64,000 nucleotides of DNA from Bacteroidota bacterium. GTDB taxonomy: Bacteria; Bacteroidota; Bacteroidia; B-17B0; Aurantibacillaceae. The notes under the pieces were generated by a model. It was not told the DNA's origin. It was given only the letters and a program-made list of their open reading frames with translations, and made no database searches. The stretch is taken from positions 62,001 through 126,000 of the forward strand of contig JAFDYB010000083.1 of NCBI GenBank assembly GCA_018267655.1. Direction: 5' to 3'. Made by a program: the position numbers and the translations under genes. Positions 45,023 through 53,883 of the stretch are shown here, piece after piece; position 1 is the first letter of the stretch; each line of letters starts with the position of its first letter.

Positions 45023-45158
45023 ATCTAACGGTTTGAAAATTGGCGATGGAGCCGACTTTTAGCACAAATGTTGAATAGAATTTACTACTGTTCAATCTCG
45101 TACAAAAGTCCAATAGATACACTTCACCGGCTCTATTGCCAATTTTTTTGTTGGCTGT
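45023..45158 (-). other. attC-like recombination site (59-be type)
   Basis: On the minus strand the site runs from ACAGCCAAC (45158-45150, R'' like RYYYAAC) to GTTAGAT (45029-45023, an exact GTTRRRY R' core). Inside, the arms ATTGGCAATAGAGCCG and CGGCTCCATCGCCAAT pair over 16 positions with two non-Watson-Crick steps, and a second imperfect stem lies within (ACTTTTGTACGAG against its partner). Total 136 bp, within the known size range of attC sites. It begins 11 bp after the stop codon of the STM3941-family gene, the usual place in a gene cassette. Confidence 0.7.
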
Positions 45159-45765
45159 TCGTTGTTTTTCACGACTTATATTCTTTCATTTTTTCTAATA
45201 ATAATTTATGTAAGTCGTCAAAGTTTGTTTGTAATGCGTTAGATGAAATACTTATTGGCGAACCATAAGTTTTATAGTTCATTTTCATTGCATTTCTTTT
45301 TAGAGCATTTGTCACTTTGTCTAAATAGTCTTGTGGGTTTCTTACAATAAACATTAGGAATTTTTGGTTCATAACCTGTGAAACTTTAATTTCTTCAATG
45401 TCTGACCACGGAATTAGTCCTGCTGAAACTCCGCTGGAATTGTCTGTGATACCTTCTCTGTTTATTATCAGTCCTGCTTTCTTGTCTGAAAATTTACGAA
45501 AAATTGTAATGGCAAGAAGTCCAAAAAATATTATTGAAGCAAGTCCAACTATAAAAATTGTTGTTGGGTTACCAAATATTGGATTGTTAATTTTGGGTGG
45601 GTTAATTAAAAACCAAAGCCCAAGTCCAACAAACATTATTGCACCAAGAAGTGTCAGCAGCATTTTGGTCTTGCTTAAAGGAATTTCAATTTGTTCTTCG
45701 TTTTTCATTTTGTCAATTGTTTGAATTGTTGTAATGTTTCGGTGTCGCTTTACAATGACAGCCAA
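45029..45765 (-). mobile_element. Single integron-type gene cassette
   Basis: Predicted cassette ends are G^TTGGCTGT at the 5' side (45766/45765) and the G of GTTAGAT at the 3' side (45029). The 5' sequence GTTGGCTGT is the exact 9-bp complement of the R'' site ACAGCCAAC at 45150-45158, as required when a circular cassette carrying a complete attC has opened at G^TT. It carries one gene in cassette orientation. The insertion lies five bases after the SpoIIE stop and before that gene's terminator. No integrase is in the window. Confidence 0.68.
45169..45708 (-). CDS. STM3941-family membrane protein, cassette gene
   Basis: About 179 residues from the ATG at 45708 (MKNEEQIEIPLSKTKML), preferred to an upstream in-frame start that would reach the cassette border. 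Two membrane helices at about 16-34 and 50-68 precede a PH-like soluble domain with LIINREGITDNSS, LIPWSDIEEIKVS and FLMFIVRNPQDYLDKV. These features fit the STM3941 family, whose function is unknown. The gene fills almost all of the cassette, with 57 bp of leader and 11 bp between its stop and the attC. Confidence 0.75.
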   Translation of the reverse strand: MKNEEQIEIPLSKTKMLLTLLGAIMFVGLGLWFLINPPKINNPIFGNPTTIFIVGLASIIFFGLLAITIFRKFSDKKAGLIINREGITDNSSGVSAGLIPWSDIEEIKVSQVMNQKFLMFIVRNPQDYLDKVTNALKRNAMKMNYKTYGSPISISSNALQTNFDDLHKLLLEKMKEYKS

Positions 45766-45770
45766 CTGCC

Positions 45771-47945
45771 TTATATACGAATACCAATAACAGTTACATC
45801 ATCTACTTGCTCCGTATCACCTTTCCATTTAGCAAAGGTTTTTTCTAATAATTCTTTTTGTTCTTGCATTGGTAAGTGTGAATTATGAGCGAGTAATTCA
45901 CGTAAATTTTTACTCATAAACTTTTTACCTTTTTCTCCTCCAAACTGGTCTGAGAAACCATCAGTTAAAGTATAAATTACATCTCCTTTTTGTAAATTAA
46001 TTTCATGTAAGGTAAAAGGTATATCTTGTTTATCGTGCTTGCCAACTGGCATTTTATCGGGTTTTATTTCGATGATTTCTTTTGTGTTGTCAGGTCGAGC
46101 GGAGTCGAGACCTTTTTCTGTCTGCTTCTCGACTTCGCTCGAAGTAACAGAAAGGGGTGGTTCACTCGAAGTGACAGAACTCTCGGCTCCGCTCGAAGTA
46201 ACAGTTCTCACAATCCAAACTGGATTATTGGCTGCGGCTATTTGCAATTTCATATTTGCAAAATCAAATACTAATAAAGAACAATCCATACCATCTTTTC
46301 CACCTTCTTCACTACCATCTTTTTTTAATCGTTCTATGATAATTTTTCTTGTTGTATTTAATATGTCGTGTGGTTGTGTTTGTGTTTCAATAGCTTTTTC
46401 TAAACTAGTAATGTTTAGTAAACTCATAACAGCACCCGGAACACCGTGTCCTGTGCTGTCGGCAGTGGCTATGGCAAAGCTCTCGACTCCGCTCGAACTG
46501 ACAATATTAGCTGCCCAATAAAAATCTCCGCTTACTACATCTTTGGGTTTGAAGAACACAAAGTAGTTCTCGACTGCGCTCGAAGTAACAGACTGATTTA
46601 GATTACAATCTAACATTTCTTTTGTTGCTAAAAAACTACGCTGTATGCGCTCGGCGTAGTTGATGCTGTCGGTGATTTCTTTGTGTTTTTCTTCTACTAA
46701 ACGTTTCTGATTTTCAATAACTTCGTTTTTAGAATAAAGCTCTTTATTTACCTTTTGTTTTAATCTATAACTTCTAAAAATAAAGAGCGATAATAATCCC
46801 ATAAAAAACAGTCCTATTGAAATAATATAAATAATCATTTCTTGTTTTTGTTCTCTCTCTTTACGAAGTTGCTCTTTTCTTTCTTCTTCTAATTGCTTAA
46901 TTTTTTCTAGCTTTTCACTTTCAAAACGAGACTGTATCTGAGTAATTTCTTCTGAAGATTTTTGATTAACTAAACTATCTTTATAATTATAATATAATTT
47001 TAAGTTTTCAATTGCGCTATTTAATTTTTTTGAAACACTATCCATCTTATATTTTAAATAATAAATTTCTTTATACTGAATTTTAGCTCCTGTTTGTTTA
47101 GTAAGTATTAATGCTGAATCTATACACTGTCTAGCATTTTTAATTTGATTTGTTGTAATATATAATCTTGCTATATCAATATATGAAGATATTACTCTAT
47201 CTTTAAATTTATACATTAAACAAATCACTAAGCTCGATCTAAAATTCTCCAATGCGTCTTTATAATTAGCTTGTTTTTCATATATGTAACCTGCTAGCGA
47301 TAAACAATCTGAAACGCCTATTAAATTAAATGTTTGACTAAAAAACAACATCGCTTTAGAGTTATAACTCTCCGCTTCTTTAAAATTATTAGATTCAAAA
47401 TAATTATCTGCAATATGACTACAGGTATAGGCTGTAAACAAAGTGTCTTTAACGTCTTCAAATAATTTTTTTGCTTTAAGATTATATTGCAATGAAACTT
47501 CATTCTTACCGATAAGGCTATAAATAGATGCAATGCCTAAATAAGAACGCGCAAGCCCTCTTTTATCATCTATTTCTTCTCTAATTTTTAGAGCTATCAA
47601 ATGATTTTCGAGCGATAATGAATAATCACCTAAAAATCTATAAATAATTGCAATATTGTTATAAGTATAAGCTTTCTCTTTTAGATAATCTTTGTTTTTT
47701 TCTTTTTTAAGTTCATCTTCTTCTATTTTTAAAGCTTGGTTAATATAAGTTCTCGCTCCTGTATAGTCTGCTTTAAGCCAAAGTTGTTCACTTAACACAT
47801 TAAGTGTTTTTAGCTTTTCTAATGGATTATTTGTTGATTTAACAACTAGTTTAAGCGAATCAATAGTTAAAGCAGGAGTACTTTTTGATTGCCCAAAACA
47901 AAGCGCTGATAATAATATAAAAAATAGAATACATAGTTTTTTCAT
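45771..47945 (-). CDS. TPR-containing SpoIIE-type PP2C phosphatase
   Basis: 724 residues. A signal-like N-terminus (MKKLCILFFILLSALCFGQ) is followed by about six TPR units (40-330), a coiled coil, one membrane helix at 371-392, a second coiled coil, and a SpoIIE phosphatase domain (about 455-724) with VVSGDFYWAA, ATADSTGHGVPGAVMSL and YTLTDGFSDQFGG carrying the metal-binding acidic residues. Likely a membrane sensor that dephosphorylates a regulator. Three segments (about 452-460, 482-489 and 581-620, with VTSSAVEN, VSSSGVES and VTSSGAESSVTSSE) are encoded by inserted short repeats and sit in variable surface positions. Confidence 0.88.
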   Translation of the reverse strand: MKKLCILFFILLSALCFGQSKSTPALTIDSLKLVVKSTNNPLEKLKTLNVLSEQLWLKADYTGARTYINQALKIEEDELKKEKNKDYLKEKAYTYNNIAIIYRFLGDYSLSLENHLIALKIREEIDDKRGLARSYLGIASIYSLIGKNEVSLQYNLKAKKLFEDVKDTLFTAYTCSHIADNYFESNNFKEAESYNSKAMLFFSQTFNLIGVSDCLSLAGYIYEKQANYKDALENFRSSLVICLMYKFKDRVISSYIDIARLYITTNQIKNARQCIDSALILTKQTGAKIQYKEIYYLKYKMDSVSKKLNSAIENLKLYYNYKDSLVNQKSSEEITQIQSRFESEKLEKIKQLEEERKEQLRKEREQKQEMIIYIISIGLFFMGLLSLFIFRSYRLKQKVNKELYSKNEVIENQKRLVEEKHKEITDSINYAERIQRSFLATKEMLDCNLNQSVTSSAVENYFVFFKPKDVVSGDFYWAANIVSSSGVESFAIATADSTGHGVPGAVMSLLNITSLEKAIETQTQPHDILNTTRKIIIERLKKDGSEEGGKDGMDCSLLVFDFANMKLQIAAANNPVWIVRTVTSSGAESSVTSSEPPLSVTSSEVEKQTEKGLDSARPDNTKEIIEIKPDKMPVGKHDKQDIPFTLHEINLQKGDVIYTLTDGFSDQFGGEKGKKFMSKNLRELLAHNSHLPMQEQKELLEKTFAKWKGDTEQVDDVTVIGIRI
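46091..46204. repeat. Cluster of four short coding repeats in the SpoIIE gene
   Basis: Copies at about 46091-46110 (inverted: gtcgagcggagtcgaga), 46126-46150 (ttctcgacttcgctcgaagt), 46161-46177 (partial) and 46180-46204 (ctctcggctccgctcgaagt). They encode the VTSSGAES/VTSSEVEK insertion. The core is partly self-complementary. Confidence 0.85.
46479..46503. repeat. Short coding repeat in the SpoIIE gene, copy 5
   Basis: ctctcgactccgctcgaact followed by gac; the same unit as in the 46091-46204 cluster, encoding VSSSGVES in frame. Confidence 0.85.
46566..46591. repeat. Short coding repeat in the SpoIIE gene, copy 6
   Basis: gttctcgactgcgctcgaag followed by taacag; the same unit, encoding VTSSAVEN in frame. 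Confidence 0.85.
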
Positions 47946-48022
47946 TAATTAAATATAATAAAACATTTTGATTAAACACGTAAAATTATTGTATAGAATT
48001 GTTACAATACCATAAAGAGAAG

Positions 48023-48952
48023 TTAATTTGACCAGTGGGTCCAGTCCATCTCTTCACCATTTAAAATTTTAAGATAATTAATGTAACGTTCTTCTGAAAT
48101 TTTTCCCTCTTCAACTGCTTTTATTACCACGCACTTTGGTTCGTTTTGGTGAAGGCAATTATTAAACTTACACTCATTCATTACTTTTCGAATTTCAGGA
48201 AAATAATGTCCCACTTCTTCTTTAGTCATTTCAACTAAGCCCAGTTCTTTAATTCCTGGGCTATCAATAATATTGCCACCAAAGTGTAATTTAAATATTT
48301 CGGCAAAAGTTGTAGTGTGTGTGCCTTTTAAATGCGCTAGCGAAATTGCTCCGGTTTTTAAATTGTATGTAGGCTCAATAGCGTTTATTAATGAGCTTTT
48401 TCCAACCCCTGAATGACCCGACAATAAAGTTGTTTTATTTTTTAGAATTTTTATTAAATCTCCTAAGCCTGTTTTTGTTACGCAACTTACTTCAATACAA
48501 GTATAGCCTATTGATGAATATAAATTAATTAAATACTGCTGGTATGATTTTAGGCCATCATCTACTAAATCACTTTTATTGAAAACTAAAACTGCTGCAA
48601 TTGAGTATGCCTCTGCAGTTACTAAAAATCTATCTATAAATCCGGTAGATGTTTTAGGGGCGGCAACAGTTACAACTAAGGCAGCTAAATCAATATTAGC
48701 AGCAAGTATATGCACTTGCTTGCTTAAGTTTAATGATTTGCGAATGATATAATTTTTTCTTGGCAAAATTTTAATAATAACAGCTTGCTCATTTTCAACT
48801 TCTATTTCAACTAAATCGCCAACTGCAATTGGGTTTGTACTTTTCCTATTATCAAGGCGTATTTTGCCAGATAATTTTGCTGTAAAGCATTTATCTTCAT
48901 GTCTAACTACATAATTACTTCCGGTTGATTTTATGATTAATGCTTGCAACAA
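48023..48952 (-). CDS. rsgA: Ribosome small-subunit GTPase A
   Basis: A 309-residue circularly permuted GTPase for late 30S maturation. An OB-fold start (ALIIKSTGSNYVVRHEDK) precedes G-motifs in permuted order: FNKSDL near residue 132, LLSGHSGVGKSSLINA near 177 and DSPGIKEL near 224. The zinc-knuckle pattern CKFNNCLHQNEPKC is near 268. The start is TTG at 48952, needed to include the OB-fold beginning. Confidence 0.95.
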   Translation of the reverse strand: MLQALIIKSTGSNYVVRHEDKCFTAKLSGKIRLDNRKSTNPIAVGDLVEIEVENEQAVIIKILPRKNYIIRKSLNLSKQVHILAANIDLAALVVTVAAPKTSTGFIDRFLVTAEAYSIAAVLVFNKSDLVDDGLKSYQQYLINLYSSIGYTCIEVSCVTKTGLGDLIKILKNKTTLLSGHSGVGKSSLINAIEPTYNLKTGAISLAHLKGTHTTTFAEIFKLHFGGNIIDSPGIKELGLVEMTKEEVGHYFPEIRKVMNECKFNNCLHQNEPKCVVIKAVEEGKISEERYINYLKILNGEEMDWTHWSN

Positions 48953-49005
48953 AATATTTTTTTTAAAGATATAAAAAATACAATTTTCTATTGTGTATTA
49001 ATTAG

Positions 49006-49013
49006 TAATTTCG
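49006..49013 (+). promoter_or_regulatory. -7-like element for the Crp/Fnr regulator gene
   Basis: TAATTTCG fits TAnnTTTG with one change and ends 9 bp before the ATG at 49022. The -33 element is unclear. Confidence 0.4.
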
Positions 49014-49021
49014 GTGAATAT

Positions 49022-49657
49022 ATGTCTATTCAGTTAATTGTAAACACTAATTTTATTTTCACTCAAAAAGAATTGCTTTTAGAGATTGAGAAAAATGCTC
49101 GTTTAAAATCTTTTAAACAAGGTGAAATTGTTATTACACCAGGGCAGGAGATTTTGTATATACCCATTGTTATTAAAGGAAGCATTCGTATTTTGCGCCA
49201 AGATAATAAAGGGGCAGAAGTTTTTTTATATCATTTATACCCTGGTCAAACTTGCGCTGTTTCGCTTACCTGTTGCCAATCGGGTAAAAAAAGTATGATA
49301 AAAGCTTTAGCTGAAACAAAAACAGAAATTATTCAAATCCCTGTAAAACAAACGGAAGATTGGTTTAAATATCCTGAGTGGAAAGCATACATTAGCAGTA
49401 ATTATAATTCGCGCTTTGAAGAATTAATGCAAGTGGTTGATTTAATAGCTTTTCAACAAATGGATAAGCAATTGCTCCATTATTTAGAAGAGCGATCAAA
49501 AGCATTAAATACACGTGTTGTAGAATTAACGCATCAACAAATTGCTGATGAGCTGCATGCACACAGAGAGGCCATAAGTCGTTTGCTTAGAGTTATGGAG
49601 CAAAAAGGATTAGTAAAATTAGGCAGAAATAATATTGAAGTTTTAACTCAAAAGTAA
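49022..49657 (+). CDS. Crp/Fnr-family transcription regulator
   Basis: About 211 residues from the ATG at 49022 (MSIQLIVNTNFIF), preferred over an upstream in-frame start that lies before the promoter-like box. A cyclic-nucleotide-binding-like beta roll (LKSFKQGEIVITPGQEILYI near residue 25, then SIRILRQDNKG) precedes a helix-turn-helix (LTHQQIADELHAHREAISRL near 172). No iron-sulfur Cys cluster at the N-terminus is seen, so it is unlikely to be an oxygen-sensing Fnr; the effector is unknown. It is divergent from rsgA. Confidence 0.85.
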   Translation: MSIQLIVNTNFIFTQKELLLEIEKNARLKSFKQGEIVITPGQEILYIPIVIKGSIRILRQDNKGAEVFLYHLYPGQTCAVSLTCCQSGKKSMIKALAETKTEIIQIPVKQTEDWFKYPEWKAYISSNYNSRFEELMQVVDLIAFQQMDKQLLHYLEERSKALNTRVVELTHQQIADELHAHREAISRLLRVMEQKGLVKLGRNNIEVLTQK

Positions 49658-49658
49658 T

Positions 49659-50537
49659 TTATTTATTTAAACTGCCCCAAACACCTAGCGGTAATTTAAT
49701 TGATGTTTTTGCCTTCAAATAAAGTTCTCCAACATGAAGTTGAGATTTATTTTTTAGTGCAAATGAACGTAATAAATTTTCGGGAACTAAGGCAGAAAAA
49801 CCGAGCGAGTATGCATTTAAAATTAGTAAATGAGAATCGGGGTTTAGTATTTGTAAAACACCCTCTATCATTTCTTGTATATTTTCTTCAAGCTTCCATT
49901 TTTCCCCATTTGGCCCGTGTCCATAAGATGGCGGATCAAGTATAATACCTTCATAAAAATTTCCGCGACGAATTTCTTTTTTTACAAATTTTAAAGCGTC
50001 ATCAACTACCCAACGTATATCATTTAATTTTGAAAGTTGCATATTTTCATTAGCCCAACTTACAACTTGTTTAATGCTATCAACATGCGTAACATGTGCA
50101 CCTGCTGCTTTTGCGGCAAGACTTGCGCCTCCGGTATAGGCAAATAAATTTAAAAACTTTCCTCCTTTTTTAGCTTGAAAAAATTGATAAATCTTTTCCC
50201 AGTTTACAGCTTGTTCCGGGAATAAACCAACATGTTTAAACGAGGTTAAGCTTAATTTAAAATTAAGCTGGTGTTTTTGGTTACTACTAAAAGTGTATGA
50301 AATGTCCCATTTATCCTGCGCATTTTGAAGCTTTTTCCACTCACCACTACTGCTACTTTTTGGTATAAATTTTAAGTGCGCCAGTTTTAGCCATTCACGC
50401 TCATTCATTTGTTTAGCCCATACAGCTTGTGGCTCAGGCCTAATGGTAATAAATTTGCCAAAACGCTCTAGTTTCTCAAAATCCCCACAGTCAATCAATT
50501 CGTAATTCGAAAAATAATCAGGTGTTAATAATTGCAT
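49659..50537 (-). CDS. SAM-dependent RNA methyltransferase (RlmI-like)
   Basis: About 292 residues from the ATG at 50537 (MQLLTPDYFSNYELIDCGDF); an upstream start would add nine. The SAM site is FLNLFAYTGGASLAAKAAGA near residue 135, with VDSIKQVVSWANEN next, and the catalytic-type motif ILDPPSYGHG near 205. This matches class I 23S rRNA methyltransferases of the RlmI/RlmL type but without the N-terminal PUA domain of RlmI. The exact target nucleotide is not predictable. Confidence 0.82.
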   Translation of the reverse strand: MQLLTPDYFSNYELIDCGDFEKLERFGKFITIRPEPQAVWAKQMNEREWLKLAHLKFIPKSSSSGEWKKLQNAQDKWDISYTFSSNQKHQLNFKLSLTSFKHVGLFPEQAVNWEKIYQFFQAKKGGKFLNLFAYTGGASLAAKAAGAHVTHVDSIKQVVSWANENMQLSKLNDIRWVVDDALKFVKKEIRRGNFYEGIILDPPSYGHGPNGEKWKLEENIQEMIEGVLQILNPDSHLLILNAYSLGFSALVPENLLRSFALKNKSQLHVGELYLKAKTSIKLPLGVWGSLNK

Positions 50538-50668
50538 AAACAAATGTATTAATTGTGTTGGCAAGTATTATTTTTTTCTCGTAAAATAGTGAGATTAATA
50601 ATGTTGAAAACTGAAAAAAAAGACTGTTAGTAATTTAAAACGAATAAATAAATTCGGTAAATTTTTAC

Positions 50669-52075
50669 ATGCAAAAATCAAACTCATCACTTATTGCAAT
50701 TATCACCGTCTTCTTCTTTTGGGGATTTGTAGCAGCAAGTAACGGAATATTAATTCCTTTATTTAAAGCAAAATTTAATTTAACACAATTTCAATCGCAA
50801 TTGGTTGATTTAGCGTTTTACTCATCGTATTTTTTTGGCTCTATAATTTACTATATTTTAAGTCTTAAATTTGGCGATCCAATTGCAAAATTTGGGTATA
50901 AAACAACCTTAGTATTTGGTTTATTGCTTTCAAGTGCTGGCGCGTTAATATTTATTCCTGCTGCTAATTTACTTTCATATCCATTATTGTTATGTGCGCT
51001 TTTTACTATTGCATTTGGTTTTGCCATACAACAAATTGTAGCGAATCCCTTTGTAATTAATTTTGGAAATAAAGCAAAAGGCGCACAACGATTATCATTA
51101 GCCGGAGGCATTAACTCGTTTGGTACTACTATAGGCCCGGTATTTTTAAGTTATGCTTTATTTGGAAGTATAAACAAACCAAGCCTCGATACGCAAAGCA
51201 TTGAATCTGTAAAATTACCCGCACTTATCTTATGTGCTTTATTTTTAATATGTGCCTTTATCATATTTATTTCAAAGTTTCCAAAAATTGAAAGTGATAA
51301 ATTAAAAAGCTATGACTTAAGTGTATTAAAATACCCTCAACTAACACTAGGTATGCTTGCAATTTTTATGTACGTAGGTGTTGAAGTAACCATTCAAAGT
51401 AATATGGGGGCATTGCTTGCAATGCCAGAAATAAAAGGTTTAGATCATACAAAAATTTCGCATTTTATTTCATTATACTGGGGAGGCTTAATGATTGGCC
51501 GATGGACAGGTTCACTAAGTTTATTTAACTTTAATGCTATTCAAAAAAAAGTAGCACAACTCATAATTCCTTTAGTAGCTTTTTCTATAATTTATTTTAT
51601 AAATACGCTAAATGGAAGCAACGTTGACGATTATTGGGGTTACTTACCATTTGTAATTTTTGCTTCGCTGTTATTTATTTCCATCGGCGATAACCCTGCA
51701 AAAACATTAGGAATATTATCGTTAAGCGCAATGCTTTTTATGTTTTTAGGAATAATTACAAAAGGTAATTTTGCCCTATATTGTTTTTTAAGTGGTGGGC
51801 TTTTTTGTTCGGTTATGTGGCCGTGTATTTTTGCTTTAGCTATTAATGGTTTAGGCAAATATACAAACCAAGGCGCAGCTTTTTTAATTATGATGATTTT
51901 AGGGGGGGCAATTATACCACCGCTGCAAGGCTGGATCGGAGACAAAACAAATCCACATCAATCATATATTGTTACAGTATTTTGTTTTGCATATTTAACT
52001 TGGTACGCTAAAAAAACAAGCTCAATGTTTAAGCAAAAACATATTACAAGAGATGTTAATGCAACGGGTCATTAA
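50669..52075 (+). CDS. FucP/GluP-like sugar MFS transporter
   Basis: A 468-residue inner-membrane carrier with about 12 helices. It begins ITVFFFWGFVAASNGILIPL, the start typical of L-fucose and glucose/galactose permeases, and includes FAIQQIVANPFVI near residue 118, WGGLMIGRWTGSL near 271 and GDNPAKTLG near 341. Proton- or sodium-linked sugar uptake is expected; the sugar is unknown because no sugar catabolic genes are adjacent. Confidence 0.87.
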   Translation: MQKSNSSLIAIITVFFFWGFVAASNGILIPLFKAKFNLTQFQSQLVDLAFYSSYFFGSIIYYILSLKFGDPIAKFGYKTTLVFGLLLSSAGALIFIPAANLLSYPLLLCALFTIAFGFAIQQIVANPFVINFGNKAKGAQRLSLAGGINSFGTTIGPVFLSYALFGSINKPSLDTQSIESVKLPALILCALFLICAFIIFISKFPKIESDKLKSYDLSVLKYPQLTLGMLAIFMYVGVEVTIQSNMGALLAMPEIKGLDHTKISHFISLYWGGLMIGRWTGSLSLFNFNAIQKKVAQLIIPLVAFSIIYFINTLNGSNVDDYWGYLPFVIFASLLFISIGDNPAKTLGILSLSAMLFMFLGIITKGNFALYCFLSGGLFCSVMWPCIFALAINGLGKYTNQGAAFLIMMILGGAIIPPLQGWIGDKTNPHQSYIVTVFCFAYLTWYAKKTSSMFKQKHITRDVNATGH

Positions 52076-52098
52076 AGTTAATTATGTAATTTTACTTT

Positions 52099-52869
52099 GT
52101 GAAAAAAACTTTAACTACCCTATTTATAGTTTTAATTTTTTGTTCGTTTAACACTAATTTTAAAAATGGTAAAAAAATGAAAATAGATGTATGGAGCGAT
52201 ATCGCTTGCCCGTTTTGCTATATTGGAAAACAACAATTATACGAAGCACTTAAAAAAACCAGTCTAAACAATGTTGAAATTGAATTTCATGCTTTTCTGC
52301 TAGATCCATCAACAATAACGGATACCGTTAATTCTTATGCAAAGGTTTTATCTTTAAAAAAAGGATGGAGTTTAGAGCAAACACATCAAATTTTTGAACA
52401 GGTAAAAAAAATGGGCAAAGAACAAAATCTTGACTTTAATTTTGATAAAGCAATTACAGCTTCAACTCTTAAAGCACACCAGTTAGTTGAAATTAGTAAA
52501 TCATACGGCTTACAAATACCAGCTATTGATGCACTTTACAAAGCACATTTTTCCGATGGAAAAAATATAGATGACGAAAAAATTTTATTAGAAATTTGTA
52601 AACAAATTAGCTTACCGGAAAAAGAGTTTCAAAATAAAATTAACACTCAGCCCATTTTGGCAAAGGTTGAAAATGATTTAAAAATGGCTCGCGATATGCG
52701 CATTTCAGGAGTGCCCTTTTTTGTGTTTAATCATAAAAAATCAATTAGCGGTGCACAAGGAAGCGATGTGTTTTTATCGCTAATAAAACAAATTAATAAA
52801 GAACCCAACACCCTGCAAAATAAAAATAACACCCAAGCCTCTTGCAATTCATCAGGAGAGTGTAAATAA
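52099..52869 (+). CDS. DsbA-family (FrnE-like) thiol oxidoreductase
   Basis: Up to 256 residues from GTG at 52099; an ATG at 52177 (MKIDVWSDIACPFCYIG) is an alternative start that removes a signal-like N-terminus (KKTLTTLFIVLIFCSF). The thioredoxin-like active site is CPFC within DIACPFCYIGK. The helical insert and the ARDMRISGVPFFVFNHKKSI region, which contains the cis-Pro loop, match FrnE and related DsbA proteins. It could be periplasmic or cytoplasmic depending on the start. Confidence 0.8.
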   Translation: MKKTLTTLFIVLIFCSFNTNFKNGKKMKIDVWSDIACPFCYIGKQQLYEALKKTSLNNVEIEFHAFLLDPSTITDTVNSYAKVLSLKKGWSLEQTHQIFEQVKKMGKEQNLDFNFDKAITASTLKAHQLVEISKSYGLQIPAIDALYKAHFSDGKNIDDEKILLEICKQISLPEKEFQNKINTQPILAKVENDLKMARDMRISGVPFFVFNHKKSISGAQGSDVFLSLIKQINKEPNTLQNKNNTQASCNSSGECK

Positions 52870-53101
52870 AATTAGATAGGGCTTGAAAATTTTTTAAAAC
52901 ATATTGTTATTTTGCAAAGTTTAACATAACAATTGTTTTAGTTTAAAAACGCGAAGTAATAACATCAAACCTAAATTTAAGCTTAATCCTCGTATTACAC
53001 ATAAAAAACAGATGTTTTTTAATGCGCCTTACTCATCAGAAATAATTTTAGTAAAAAACGCCCTAACTCTAATAAATTACTGCTTAAAAGCGTTAATTTT
53101 T

Positions 53102-53109
53102 TATATTTG
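53102..53109 (+). promoter_or_regulatory. -7 promoter element of uppS
   Basis: TATATTTG is an exact TAnnTTTG match ending 8 bp before the TTG start at 53118, implying a very short leader. Confidence 0.6.
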
Positions 53110-53117
53110 CAGCCGCA

Positions 53118-53879
53118 TTGAGCTTAAAATCAAATATCGACCTTAAAAGGGTGCCTCAACATATAGCCATCGTTATGGATGGTAATGGTCGTTGGGCAAA
53201 AAAACACGGAGAAGATAGAATTTTTGGGCATCACGAAGGCGTAAATTCGGTGCGCGAGGTTGTAGAAGCTTGTGGGGAAGTTGGGGTAAAATACCTTACC
53301 CTCTACACTTTCAGCACCGAAAATTGGAATAGGCCAAAAGAAGAAATTGACGCTCTTATGGAACTGTTGGTTTCAACAATTTCTTTAGAAGCAAAAAATT
53401 TACACAAAAAAGGAGTAAGGCTTCATGTTATTGGTGACATAAAAAGTTTGCCACTATCTTGTCAACACGAGCTTAAAGAATCAATGCAACTCACTCAAAA
53501 CAACACAACTGTTAATCTTATATTGGCCCTTAGTTACAGCAGTAAGTGGGAAATATTAAATGCAGTAAAACAAGTTGCTCATTTGGTAGTTGAAAATAAA
53601 ATTTCGTACAATGATATAACAGATAAAACTTTTGAAAAATACCTAAATACAGCCCATTTTCCAGACCCCGAATTGATGATTCGTACAAGTGGAGAGCACC
53701 GAATAAGTAATTTTTTATTATGGCAGTTGGCTTATGCCGAGTTTTATTTTACCGATGTGCTCTGGCCCGATTTTAGGAAAGAAGATTTTTATAAAGCAAT
53801 TTTAACTTTCCAAAAAAGAGAACGCCGCTTTGGTTTAACCGGTGAACAAATTGAACAAACAAAAAATAACAAGCACTAA
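53118..53879 (+). CDS. uppS: Isoprenyl (undecaprenyl) diphosphate synthase
   Basis: A 253-residue cis-prenyltransferase making the lipid carrier for cell-wall and surface-glycan precursors. The catalytic motif HIAIVMDGNGRWAKKHGEDR is at about residue 15-34, LTLYTFSTENWNRP at 66-80 and the C-terminal PELMIRTSGEHRISNFLLWQ near 185. A TTG start is used. It overlaps the long BamA frame but the likely BamA start lies just after its stop. Confidence 0.94.
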   Translation: MSLKSNIDLKRVPQHIAIVMDGNGRWAKKHGEDRIFGHHEGVNSVREVVEACGEVGVKYLTLYTFSTENWNRPKEEIDALMELLVSTISLEAKNLHKKGVRLHVIGDIKSLPLSCQHELKESMQLTQNNTTVNLILALSYSSKWEILNAVKQVAHLVVENKISYNDITDKTFEKYLNTAHFPDPELMIRTSGEHRISNFLLWQLAYAEFYFTDVLWPDFRKEDFYKAILTFQKRERRFGLTGEQIEQTKNNKH

Positions 53880-53883
53880 CATT

